A model generated the notes under the pieces. It was given only the letters and a program-made list of their open reading frames with translations. It searched no databases and was not told the DNA's origin. Below are positions 29,484-37,102 of a DNA stretch of 64,000 bases, one piece after another. A program made the translations under genes and the position numbers. This DNA is from Paraburkholderia hiiakae (GTDB lineage Bacteria; Pseudomonadota; Gammaproteobacteria; Burkholderiales; Burkholderiaceae). Location of the stretch: positions 62,001 through 126,000 of the forward strand of contig NZ_CAJHCQ010000007.1 of the NCBI RefSeq assembly GCF_904848665.1, given 5' to 3'. Each line of letters begins with the position of its first letter. Position 1 is the stretch's first letter.

Positions 29484-29939
29484 ATGACCCCGCATCGCGA
29501 TATTACCGACGAAGAATGGCAGCGCGTGATGCTGCTCCTGCCCGAACTGCGCCCGCGCACCGAGTTGCGCGGCCGGCCGCTCGCCAACACGCGCTCGGTG
29601 CTCAACGGCGTGCTGTGGGTCTTGTATAGCGGCGCGACCTGGTCGGCCATGCCGCGCCGCTACCCTTCGTATCAAACCTGCCATCGCCGCTTCAAGACCT
29701 GGCACGACAATGGCGTGCTCAAGTGCGTGATGGGCGAGTTGTTCGGCGCGGAGGGCGTGGCGTTGTGCGACACCATCGAAACGCGCATGCGCAAGCATGT
29801 GAGCCGCGCAGAAAAAGCGGCGCGCAGGCAGGAAGCGGCGCGCAACACGCCGCGCAATTCGCCGTTCGTACCGGTGGCACCCGCGTCCGCGCCATCGCAG
29901 CTTTTCAACTATCGCTCCGTGTATCGTCACACTGCGTAA
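29484..29939 (+). CDS. Second orphan IS5-type transposase N-terminal domain protein
   Basis: 151 residues from ATG 29484, with AAGG about 8 bases before. Residues about 5-85 match the IS5 N-terminal domain: ITDEEWQRVMLLLPELRPR, GRPLANTRSVLNGVLWVLYS, YQTCHRRFKTWHDNGVL. Instead of a DDE domain, an Ala/Arg helical segment and a Pro/Ser tail follow. No inverted repeats or second frame are visible, and a strong terminator follows. Similar in design to the protein at 1043-1444 but clearly divergent in sequence, so not a recent copy. Probably a domesticated DNA-binding protein; target unknown. Confidence 0.75.
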   Translation: MTPHRDITDEEWQRVMLLLPELRPRTELRGRPLANTRSVLNGVLWVLYSGATWSAMPRRYPSYQTCHRRFKTWHDNGVLKCVMGELFGAEGVALCDTIETRMRKHVSRAEKAARRQEAARNTPRNSPFVPVAPASAPSQLFNYRSVYRHTA

Positions 29940-29951
29940 CGCCCGCACTTA

Positions 29952-29996
29952 CGAAACCGGCCGAAGCGGCGCATGCGCCCGCTTCGGCCGGTTTCG
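29952..29996. terminator. Bidirectional terminator
   Basis: A perfect 17-base stem, CGAAACCGGCCGAAGCG (29952-29968) with its complement at 29980-29996, between two convergent genes. Confidence 0.85.
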
Positions 29997-30051
29997 TCTC
30001 TCAGGTTCCCTCGCCGGTCCGGTCTGCGTGCCGGTCTTCAGCTCAGCCCGC

Positions 30052-30516
30052 TCACTGCTGGCGCACCCACGTCTGCGAGCGGCCAAGCAGCGAAATGCCC
30101 ATATAGCCGCGCACGACGAGTTTCTGGCCACCGTCTTCCGTATGCATCTTGCAGCGGTACACCTTGCCGTTCTCGGGGTCGAGAATGTGGCCGCCGTCAT
30201 AACCCTCGCCGGTTTTCTTCATGCTGTCGATGATCGTCATGCCGAGGATCTGCTGATCCTTGCGTGAGTCGGTGCAGGCCGTGCAACGCCGGTCGGGCTG
30301 GTCATTCGCGCCGAGTCCCTTGATGACTTTGCCGCTCAGGTCGCCGTTGGCGTCGGCGCTAATCTGCACGAGCGCCTTCGGTTGGCCGGTGTGGTCGTCG
30401 ATGGTCTGCCAGACGCCGACTGGCGTGTCGGTCTGCGCGTGCGCGGCAAGAGCGCCGCACAGCAGTGCGCTCGCCAGCGCGACGCGGCGCGCCGCGCGTC
30501 CGATGAATCGGTTCAT
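30052..30516 (-). CDS. DUF2147 family periplasmic protein
   Basis: 154 residues from ATG 30516, preceded on this strand by GGAGG. A signal peptide ends near AAHAQ. The mature part has the DUF2147 lipocalin-like signature: GVWQTIDDHTGQPKALVQI, CTACTDSRKDQQILGMTII, GGHILDPENGKVYRCKM, LVVRGYMGISLLGRSQTW. The family is widespread and of unknown function. Convergent with the orphan IS5-domain gene. Confidence 0.9.
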   Translation of the reverse strand: MNRFIGRAARRVALASALLCGALAAHAQTDTPVGVWQTIDDHTGQPKALVQISADANGDLSGKVIKGLGANDQPDRRCTACTDSRKDQQILGMTIIDSMKKTGEGYDGGHILDPENGKVYRCKMHTEDGGQKLVVRGYMGISLLGRSQTWVRQQ

Positions 30517-30933
30517 GTCTTCCTCCACTGATGTTGTTTGTCGTGTCGATGCTGCCCGTGCCGCGCGACTGGCGCGCCACAAGGTCAGGGCAGGATACTG
30601 GAAAGGATCGCGTGCGTTTGAGAGAAGGAACTCTAGTTTGACGGCCTACGATGCGCCGCATCCGGTCGCCAACCAGCCGGCGGCGATGGCCAAGCCCCAA
30701 ACCCATGGCCGGCCGTTCGCGAGACGTGATCGAACGCCTTTCGCCGCTTCGCGGCGCTGGACCAAAACGCCTGTCTGCGCAAGGACACTGCGCAATTCCT
30801 CGGAATTTCTTGCAAAGTGTTGTGGGAAAAGATACGTAATCGGCAAATTTTCTACGAGCGGCCCGAAACACGTGAAAGTGAGTAATAATTGTGCCGATTT
30901 GTAAAAATTAGAACTGTTCAAAGCAGGTACTAC
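30517..30933. other. Gene-free stretch
   Basis: 417 bases between the divergent DUF2147 and DUF2968 genes. AT-richer near 30835-30910. Frames found here lack ribosome sites and family resemblance. It presumably carries both promoters. Confidence 0.4.
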
Positions 30934-31677
30934 ATGGACTACAAGTGGAGAGTTCGTCGCACAGTCTTGGCGGCGCTGGTGTTAATCGGGGGAATCGGTA
31001 CGGGCTGCGCACAGACGCCGCCTGACAATCCAGCAGCAGCGGCGCCCGTAGCACAGACCACCGCCGCAGCGGCCGTGCAGGACGAACAGGCAGCAACCCC
31101 TGCGTTGCCTATGGCAGCAAGCGCAGCGAGCCAGGCGAGCGTACTTACGCCGGATGAAGCGAAGCAGAACGCCGCAGGCAACGTCGCCGAGCTGCAGCAG
31201 ATGCTGCGAGGTTCGGAGCTCACCGAGCTGCGCACGACGTACAACGGCTCGTATGGCGCGAGCCTGCTGTTTTACGGCAAGGAAATGACGTACTACGTCA
31301 CGCTCTTCCAGAACAAGACGTTCTGGCGCGTGATCAAGACGAGCGACGAGACGCGCGCTGAAGCGATCTATCGCGACTTCGCGATGAAGTCGGGACAGCT
31401 CGCCGAAGTGGAAATCCGTCGCACGCGCCTCGAAGCGCAGAAGGCGTTCACGGACCGCATGATCGCGCTCACGCAAGACCACGCGAACCGGCTCCAGGCG
31501 GATCTGGCCATCGCGCGCGAGCAGCAGGCGCTCGTGGCGGACCAGCAGAAGCAGGGTCACGATCAGGCGAACGCATTGCAGGCGCAGAAGACGGCCGCGC
31601 AGGCACAACTGCGTACGGTGCAGCGTCAGGTGCGCGAGTTGCAGCAACAGGTTGAAGGCGGTCTGCCGATCCGCTGA
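30934..31677 (+). CDS. DUF2968 family lipoprotein with coiled coil
   Basis: 247 residues from ATG 30934. An N-terminal signal ends with GIGTGC (lipobox-like), then an Ala/Pro/Thr linker, a globular part (ELRTTYNGSYGASLLFYGKEMTYYVTLFQ), and a C-terminal coiled coil from about 150 to 240 rich in Gln, Ala and Arg. It resembles Burkholderia DUF2968 proteins of unknown role. The coiled coil suggests spanning or oligomerisation in the periplasm. Ends at a bidirectional terminator. Confidence 0.8.
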   Translation: MDYKWRVRRTVLAALVLIGGIGTGCAQTPPDNPAAAAPVAQTTAAAAVQDEQAATPALPMAASAASQASVLTPDEAKQNAAGNVAELQQMLRGSELTELRTTYNGSYGASLLFYGKEMTYYVTLFQNKTFWRVIKTSDETRAEAIYRDFAMKSGQLAEVEIRRTRLEAQKAFTDRMIALTQDHANRLQADLAIAREQQALVADQQKQGHDQANALQAQKTAAQAQLRTVQRQVRELQQQVEGGLPIR

Positions 31678-31747
31678 TCAACAGTGCGCGGTATGGCCCG
31701 GTCGCCCGTTTGGCGTCTTGCCGAGTGGGACTGCAGATGCGACACGC

Positions 31748-31781
31748 AAAAGGCGGAGCGTCATGGACGCTCCGCCTTTTT
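31748..31781. terminator. Bidirectional terminator
   Basis: AGGCGGAGCGTC (31751-31762) pairs with GACGCTCCGCCT (31766-31777), T-run to 31781 on the plus strand and AAAA before the stem for the minus strand. Confidence 0.9.
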
Positions 31782-31807
31782 TCATGGTGCGATGGTGCAG
31801 GCCGCGC

Positions 31808-31996
31808 TCAGTGCTTGCCGTGGCGATGCGTGTCGCGGCCCTTGTGGGATTCGTCTGCGGAATGGGGCTTGGGTTGAGAGCCGGTGGGCGAGGGGTCCAC
31901 GGCGATCGGATCGCTCGCGGGGAAGGTTTCGTCGAGTGCTTCGTCGAGCGGGTCTTGCTGCGAGGGTTGCGGGGCTTTCGGCTTGGATGCGCTCAT
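31808..31996 (-). CDS. Small acidic protein of unknown function
   Basis: 62 residues from ATG 31996, with AGGGAG 6-11 bases before it on this strand. The central motif LDEALDETFPASDPIAVD is the recognisable part; the ends are Lys/Pro/Gln-rich and His/Lys-rich. Small proteins with this DE-FPASDP motif are common in Burkholderia and other proteobacteria and have no known function. An in-frame upstream extension lacks a ribosome site. Confidence 0.75.
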   Translation of the reverse strand: MSASKPKAPQPSQQDPLDEALDETFPASDPIAVDPSPTGSQPKPHSADESHKGRDTHRHGKH

Positions 31997-32128
31997 GGCG
32001 GTCTCCCTGGCGATATGCATCACGTCAGAATAACGCAAAGCCAAAATCGTGACCGTGAGCCACGACTGCCGGGCCAATTCGCAGCGCAATGAAACAGCAG
32101 TGAGCTGAACGAAGCGTGCGCAAACGAA

Positions 32129-32150
32129 CGGGCGCGCCTTGGCGCGCCCG
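32129..32150 (-). terminator. Hairpin after hfq2
   Basis: CGGGCGCGCC (32129-32138) can pair with GGCGCGCCCG (32141-32150). On the minus strand it is followed by TTCGTTTG, a weak T-rich tail. Confidence 0.5.
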
Positions 32151-32212
32151 TACTATCCTGAACATCGGCGTGACTGGCGTAGCGTGCAGCGAGTGCGCCA
32201 GCCCGCAGCGGC

Positions 32213-32719
32213 TTAGCTGTTGCCCGAGCCTTCGCCGCCGTTGCCGTTGCCGCCGTTGTTCACCGCGCCATAGAGGCGGCGGCGGCGCGTGACGACGACC
32301 GGGCCGTCCTGCGACGCACGGTCGTTACCAGATGCACCCGGTGCGCCCGAGGGCGCGCCGGACGGCGCCGACCAGTTTTCGCGCGGCTCGCGCGATTCAC
32401 GCGGTTCTCGCTGTTCGCGCGGACCGTGACCGCCATGGGTGCCGTGCGGACCGCGGCTCGTATGCTCGCCGTGCGAGCTGCGAGGACCGCCCGGGCGCGG
32501 ACCCGGACGGGTGCCGGTGTCGAGCTGGATGGTCGAAATGGCGCGCTTGTAGATGCCTTGCAGGCCGACGGGCGTGCGCAGCATCACCAGGTACTGATCG
32601 AACGACTCGATGCATCCGGTCAGGCGAATGCCGTTGACCAGATAGATTTCGACGCGCTTTCTTTCCTTACGCGCGGCGTTCATGAAGTCGTTTTGCGGGT
32701 GCGATTCTGCGGAAGGCAT
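32213..32719 (-). CDS. hfq2: Second-type Hfq RNA chaperone with long C-terminal tail
   Basis: 168 residues. Residues about 9-70 are the Sm-like Hfq core: [53 protein letters not shown]. Against the canonical Hfq core, YKHAIS reads YKRAIS and the loop before it has GLQG. About 95 residues of Gly/His/Pro/Arg/Glu-rich tail follow, with repeats such as [11 protein letters not shown], ending in TRRRRLYG and an Asn/Gly stretch. Burkholderia is known to carry two Hfq proteins, the second larger; this fits that one. Hfq binds sRNA and mRNA. No clear ribosome site before ATG 32719, the start being chosen by alignment to Hfq N-termini. Confidence 0.85.
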   Translation of the reverse strand: MPSAESHPQNDFMNAARKERKRVEIYLVNGIRLTGCIESFDQYLVMLRTPVGLQGIYKRAISTIQLDTGTRPGPRPGGPRSSHGEHTSRGPHGTHGGHGPREQREPRESREPRENWSAPSGAPSGAPGASGNDRASQDGPVVVTRRRRLYGAVNNGGNGNGGEGSGNS

Positions 32720-33333
32720 GGACTAGATTTGGCCAGGCGGCGCAATGCCGCAATCAGTTGGAAACGTTTGCTCGCCGCGATTCTACCTTGTGTCGGCGAA
32801 GCGCGCGTGCGGGAACTAAGCTTACTGCAGAACTATACCGGCTCGCGGCCGCAACCGCAGATTGACGAAAAATGGATCGCTGCGTCCCTTGTCGTCGGCC
32901 GCTGGGAAGCGGGCGTCCGGATGACAGGTTGCGATGTGCAGCGACAGCGGTTTTCGAAAGAGAGGCCTGCTGGCGATACGTCACTCGGGCTGTCAGACCC
33001 GTGACGTTTCGACGCGCATGCGCTCACCCTCACAGCGTAGTCCATGACGGCCGGCCATGCTCGGGCGATTCGAGGCCGGCTTGCGTTTGGTGCCGTGCCG
33101 AATCACTCGCTTACACGATGCATTTCGATCTGCTTGCGACGATTCTCGCGGTCCGCGAGGGCTTCGTTCCGTGCGGCGGCGCACGCGGGAGCGCCGTATT
33201 GGCACCTTATCGGCGTTTCATCGGCAGTTGATGTTGGGTGCGACGGCGCACGAAAAGCGAAATCTCCGCTTGCGCGGAATAAGCGCGCCGACTGCAACGT
33301 TTAACGCGATATCGGCGATGAACCTCAATGGAG
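32720..33333. other. Gene-free stretch ahead of the ECF cassette
   Basis: About 610 bases. Several frames cross it but none has a good ribosome site and family resemblance. The right end carries an ECF-like promoter at 33276-33302. The left end should carry the hfq2 promoter. Confidence 0.4.
33276..33302 (+). promoter_or_regulatory. Candidate ECF-sigma promoter (GGAAT-N17-CGTTT)
   Basis: GGAAT at 33276-33280 and CGTTT at 33298-33302, 17 bases apart, resemble the GGAAC/T and CGTT elements used by many ECF sigma factors. It lies 38 bases before the lipoprotein gene of the cassette that also encodes an ECF sigma factor, suggesting autoregulation. Inference from pattern and position. Confidence 0.55.
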
Positions 33334-33339
33334 ATGATC

Positions 33340-33486
33340 ATGGAGCGGTTTCGCAAAGTTCTCGCGTGTCTCGTCTGTGTGGCGCTGGCCGGCGTTGCGG
33401 GTGCAGGCCTTACGGCTTGCAGCGACATGAATCAGGGCGGGGCGTCGTCGACCAGTTCGGGCGGCTCGTCGGGCGGTGGCTACTGA
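33340..33486 (+). CDS. 48-residue lipoprotein ahead of the ECF sigma gene
   Basis: A short gene of 49 codons including stop. GGAG at 33329-33332 lies 7 bases before ATG 33340 (an in-frame ATG at 33334 is too close). The product has a basic start (MERFRKVL), a hydrophobic core and a lipobox LTAC, giving lipidation at Cys27, and only about 21 mature residues, almost all Ser/Gly (SSTSSGGSSGGGY). It ends 12 bases before the sigma-factor gene, so it is the first gene of the operon. It may be a membrane-stress sensor or target; function unknown. Confidence 0.7.
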   Translation: MERFRKVLACLVCVALAGVAGAGLTACSDMNQGGASSTSSGGSSGGGY

Positions 33487-33498
33487 GCGGCGTGCGGC

Positions 33499-34062
33499 GT
33501 GTTGCGTCAACCGTCGCCTGAGTTCGAAGCGCAGGTCGTGGCGCAGCTCGCTGCGATGCGACGTTATGCGCGCGCCCTGACAGGCGATGCCGCGTGGGCT
33601 GACGACCTCGTACAGGACGCTGCGGAGCGCGCGCTCTCGCGCTGGACGTCGTTTCGCCCGCAAAGCAATCTGCGCGCGTGGCTGCTCACGATCCTGCGCC
33701 ATCTCTACATCGACCAGCTGCGCGGGCGGCGAGAGATCGCCGTCGACGACGAAGCCGCGCCGTGGCGCACACTTGAAGCGCCGCACGGCGACGTGGATGG
33801 TCTCGTACTGCGCGATCTGCAGCGGGCGCTCTATGCGTTGCCGGCGGCGCAGCGCGAGGTGCTGCTGCTCGTGTGCGTGGAGGAGTTGAGCTACAACGAG
33901 GCGTCGGCGGTGCTCGGGGTGCCGGCCGGCACGGTGATGTCGCGCCTCTCGCGGGCGCGCGAGCATCTGCGCGCGTTGCTCGACACGGGGCCGGTGCAGG
34001 ATCCGGGGCGCGAATCGGCGCAACGCGCGGCACGGCTCAGGGTGGTGGGGACGCTACGATGA
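33499..34062 (+). CDS. ECF-type RNA polymerase sigma factor
   Basis: 187 residues from GTG 33499 (start tentative; TTG 33502 is the next codon). Region 2: YARALTGDAAWADDLVQDAA, then SNLRAWLLTILRHLYIDQLR. Region 4: LPAAQREVLLLVCVEELSYN, EASAVLGVPAGTVMSRLSRA. Regions 1 and 3 are absent, as in ECF (group 4) sigma factors. Its stop overlaps the ATG of the anti-sigma gene (ATGA), showing coupling. The subgroup and signal are not determined. Confidence 0.92.
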   Translation: MLRQPSPEFEAQVVAQLAAMRRYARALTGDAAWADDLVQDAAERALSRWTSFRPQSNLRAWLLTILRHLYIDQLRGRREIAVDDEAAPWRTLEAPHGDVDGLVLRDLQRALYALPAAQREVLLLVCVEELSYNEASAVLGVPAGTVMSRLSRAREHLRALLDTGPVQDPGRESAQRAARLRVVGTLR

Positions 34063-34961
34063 ATGACAACGATCTCGGCCACGAACGCGAAGGCGCGGCG
34101 TCTGGTTCCCCTGAAAGCAGCCCTGAAGAGGATCTGGCGATGCTGGGCGCTTTCGTCGACGGCGAACTGCCGGCGGGCGAGCGCGACGCGCTGCAGGCGC
34201 GCCTCGCGGACGATCCGCGCGCGGCGGCGCGTGTCGCGGCCTATCGCGCGCAGAAGGCCGCGCTGCAGGCGTTGTGCGAAGGCGCGCGTCTGCCGGGCGA
34301 GGATGCGGCGCCCGGTGACGCAGGGGCAGCCAGCGCCGCGCCCGCGGTGCTCGTGCTGCGTCCGCGCGTGCCGTGGTGGTGGCGCGCGGGCCTCGCGGCG
34401 GCGTGGGTGGCCGTGGGCGCGGGGCTCGCGGTGACGGCCACTATGTTTGTGCCGCGGCTCGCGGGCCTCGCGCCAGAACTGGTCGCCGGTTCGGCGCCGG
34501 GGGCCGCGAGCCGCGAAACGCCCGAAGCGTTCGCGCGCCGCGCCGACATCGCCTATGCGGTGTATTCGCCGGAGCAGCGGCATCCCGTGGAAGTAGGTGC
34601 CGCGGATGAGGCGCATCTCGTCGCGTGGCTCTCGAGGCGCCTCGGCAAACCGCTCTCGGTGCCGTCGCTCGCCGAGTATGGCTATACGCTCGTGGGCGGG
34701 CGTCTCTTGCCCGGCAACACGGGGCCGGCTGCGCAATTCATGTACGAGAACGATGCGGGCGAGCGCCTCACGCTCTACGTGGGCAGTTCGGCCGCGGAGC
34801 GAGACCCCGTGCGCCTCTTGCGCGACGGCAACCGCCGCACGTTCTACTGGAGCACGGAACGCACGGGCTATGCGCTCTCGGGGCCGCAGACAGAACCGAA
34901 GCTGCGCGAGATCGCGCTGGACGTATGCGGCGCGCTGGGCGGCAAGCCCGGGCAGTGGTGA
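34059..34961 (+). CDS. Transmembrane anti-sigma factor
   Basis: 300 residues, ATG overlapping the sigma stop. The N-terminal cytoplasmic part has the anti-sigma helix pattern LAMLGAFVDGELPAGERDAL but no HxxxCxxC zinc motif. One membrane helix at about 106-130 (WWWRAGLAAAWVAVGAG). The periplasmic part (131-300) has a compact mixed fold with SLAEYGYTLVGGRLLPGNTG and LTLYVGSSAAERDPVRLLRD, resembling the C-terminal domain of anti-sigma proteins of this type. It would hold the sigma factor at the membrane until a signal arrives. Signal unknown. Confidence 0.85.
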   Translation: MNDNDLGHEREGAASGSPESSPEEDLAMLGAFVDGELPAGERDALQARLADDPRAAARVAAYRAQKAALQALCEGARLPGEDAAPGDAGAASAAPAVLVLRPRVPWWWRAGLAAAWVAVGAGLAVTATMFVPRLAGLAPELVAGSAPGAASRETPEAFARRADIAYAVYSPEQRHPVEVGAADEAHLVAWLSRRLGKPLSVPSLAEYGYTLVGGRLLPGNTGPAAQFMYENDAGERLTLYVGSSAAERDPVRLLRDGNRRTFYWSTERTGYALSGPQTEPKLREIALDVCGALGGKPGQW

Positions 34962-35005
34962 CGGGCGGTGAGGGAGGCGATGCTCGTGTGTGTCTTGCCG
35001 GATAA

Positions 35006-35054
35006 CGGAGCGTGCCGATGAGCGACGCTAGCGGAGCGTGCCGATGAGCGACGC
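35006..35054 (+). repeat. 23-base tandem duplication over the start of the flavoprotein gene
   Basis: CGGAGCGTGCCGATGAGCGA followed by CGC occurs at 35006-35028 and again at 35032-35054, a period of 26 bases. The upstream copy keeps an ATG (35018) that opens a frame ending after nine codons at a TGA (35045-35047) overlapping the true start. Seen directly. Confidence 0.9.
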
Positions 35055-36633
35055 CGAACCCACCTTGCCACCCGGCATCGACGAGGCGCGTTTCGCGCGT
35101 GCGCTCGCCGCCTTCGAGGGCATCGTCGGCGCGCCGAATGTCTGCCGTGGCGGCGCATCGCTCGAGCCGTATTTCGACCCGTTCGTGCCAGTTGCCGATG
35201 CGCATGCCTTCGCGCCTTCGGCCGCGATCCTCCCCGCGAATGTCGAAGAGATCCGCGCGATCCTGCGCGTTGCGAACGAAACGCGCGTGCCGCTCTGGAC
35301 CGTTTCCACGGGACGCAACTTCGCCTATGGCGGTGCCGCACCGCGCCTGGCGGGCTCGGTCGTGCTCGACCTGCAGCGCCTGAACCGCATTCTCGAGGTC
35401 GACGAGCGCCTCGCGTGGGCGCGCGTCGAGCCCGGCGTGAGTTACTTCGATCTGCATGCGCACCTGCGTGAACAGCATCTGCCCCTATGGGTCGATCCGC
35501 CCGCGGCGGGCTGGGGCAGCGTGGTCGGCAACACGCTCGAGCGCGGCTTCGGCACGACCGCCTATGGCGACCACGCCGCGTCGCAGTGCGGCATGGAAGT
35601 CGTGCTCGCCAACGGCGACGTGGTGCGCACCGGCATGGGCGCGATCGAAAACGGTACGGCGTGGCAACTTTACAGGGCGGGCTACGGGCCTTCGTTCGAT
35701 GCGCTCTTTACGCAGTCGAACTACGGCGTCGTCACGAAGATGGGACTCTGGCTCATGCCGGCGCCGCAGGCCTTCGTGATAGGCGAGATCCAGTTTGCGC
35801 GCGAGGACGATCTCGGCGTGCTCGTCGATACGTTGCGCGCATTGCAGCTCGGCGGCACGATACGCCAGCACGCGGCGATCGAAGGCGCGATCCGGCGTGC
35901 CGCGAGTCTCGCGCCGCGCTCACGCTGGTACGACGGCGAGGGCGCGATGCCCGAGGCCGCCGTCGCCGCGATGCAGCGCGATTTGGGCGTGGGCCGCTGG
36001 AATCTGCACTACGCGCTTTATGGCGCGCCCGAGGTAATCGACATGGAGCGGCGGATTGTCGAGCGTGCGTTCGCTGGCGTACCTGGCGTGCGTTTCTCTG
36101 CGCGGCGCTATGCCGAAGGCGAAGAACCGCAGGGCGGTGCTGACCGCAATCTCGCCGGTATTCCGGCGATGAGCGCGTTTCGCATGCTCGACTGGCGCGG
36201 CGGCGAGGGGGCGCACGTGGACTTCTCGCCGCTATGTCCCGCCGACGGCCGCGACGCACTGCGCCAGTACGCGCTCGTCAAGGCGCGCGCGGCCGAGTAC
36301 GGCTTCGATTACTACGGCGGTTTCACCGCGGCGGGGCGCCATCTGCATCATGTATTCGCGGCGATCTTCGCGCGCGAGCGCCGTGACGACGCTGCGCGCG
36401 CGGGCGACCTGCTACGCGCGCTGATGAGCGACGCAGGCGCGGCCGGCTACGGCGTATACCGCTCGCATCTGCTCTACATGGATTACGCCGCGGCGCAGTA
36501 CGCCTTCAACGACGGCGCGCTGTTGCGCCTCGCGCAAACCGTAAAGGACGCGCTCGATCCGCAGGGCGTGCTCTCGCCGGGCAAGCAGGGCGTCTGGCCC
36601 GCGGTGTGGCGCGCGCAACGCGGCTATACGTGA
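35044..36633 (+). CDS. FAD-linked oxidoreductase, VAO/PCMH family (4-cresol dehydrogenase-like)
   Basis: 529 residues from ATG 35044 (GTG 35038 would add two). FAD-binding type 4 domain: LPANVEEIRAILRVANETRV, TVSTGRNFAYGGAAPRLAGS, VEPGVSYFDLHAHLREQ, WGSVVGNTLERGFGTTAYGD. The C-terminal cap has FTAAGRHLHHVFAAIFARE and ends with DPQGVLSPGKQGVW, as in 4-cresol dehydrogenase and vanillyl-alcohol oxidase. These oxidise 4-alkylphenols and carry covalent FAD. No cytochrome c subunit gene is adjacent, unlike bacterial p-cresol methylhydroxylase. Substrate uncertain. A tandem duplication spans its start. Confidence 0.85.
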   Translation: MSDAEPTLPPGIDEARFARALAAFEGIVGAPNVCRGGASLEPYFDPFVPVADAHAFAPSAAILPANVEEIRAILRVANETRVPLWTVSTGRNFAYGGAAPRLAGSVVLDLQRLNRILEVDERLAWARVEPGVSYFDLHAHLREQHLPLWVDPPAAGWGSVVGNTLERGFGTTAYGDHAASQCGMEVVLANGDVVRTGMGAIENGTAWQLYRAGYGPSFDALFTQSNYGVVTKMGLWLMPAPQAFVIGEIQFAREDDLGVLVDTLRALQLGGTIRQHAAIEGAIRRAASLAPRSRWYDGEGAMPEAAVAAMQRDLGVGRWNLHYALYGAPEVIDMERRIVERAFAGVPGVRFSARRYAEGEEPQGGADRNLAGIPAMSAFRMLDWRGGEGAHVDFSPLCPADGRDALRQYALVKARAAEYGFDYYGGFTAAGRHLHHVFAAIFARERRDDAARAGDLLRALMSDAGAAGYGVYRSHLLYMDYAAAQYAFNDGALLRLAQTVKDALDPQGVLSPGKQGVWPAVWRAQRGYT

Positions 36634-36687
36634 CCGATTCACTTAAGGACTGCGTAGCGATCGGCAGGAAGGCGCACGGAGGACTCG

Positions 36688-37074
36688 ATGGACAGGCGGG
36701 CTTTTCTCTGCGATGCGGGTGCTGTGGCGTTAGGCGCGGCATGGCAGACGCATGCGCTCCGGGTTGCGTTGGGTGAACGCGCGCCTCGAGCGAGTGCAGC
36801 GTCGAATGCGCCAGATGGGGTGGTGTTCGACCCGGCGCTCGCGCGAGGCCGTGTGCTCGCGCGAGAAGCCGCGCACGCGGGATGCGTTGCGTGGGCCATA
36901 GGCGATCGTGGCGACGGCACGGCTGAAAACGACATCGGCACCCTGTGGCACGTGCGGATCGCGCGGCGGCTCGAGCCAGGCGCGGCCTTGATTGGCGCGT
37001 TGCGCCCCTCTGATCGTTTCGTGCTTGAGCGTCTCGCAATCGCGCGCGGAGTGAAGTTTCGCAACCTTGATTAG
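36688..37074 (+). CDS. Small putative Tat-exported protein of unknown function
   Basis: 128 residues, ATG after GGAGG. It opens MDRRAFLCDAGAVALGAAW, matching a twin-arginine signal (RRAFL, then a moderately hydrophobic stretch). The mature part has no recognised domain; it contains VLAREAAHAGCVAWAIGD and TLWHVRIARRLEPGAALIG. It is 55 bases after the flavoprotein on the same strand and may be co-transcribed. A partner role is inference from position only. Confidence 0.65.
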   Translation: MDRRAFLCDAGAVALGAAWQTHALRVALGERAPRASAASNAPDGVVFDPALARGRVLAREAAHAGCVAWAIGDRGDGTAENDIGTLWHVRIARRLEPGAALIGALRPSDRFVLERLAIARGVKFRNLD

Positions 37075-37102
37075 CTGGCCTTAGCGTTATTGCATCAGCG
37101 TC

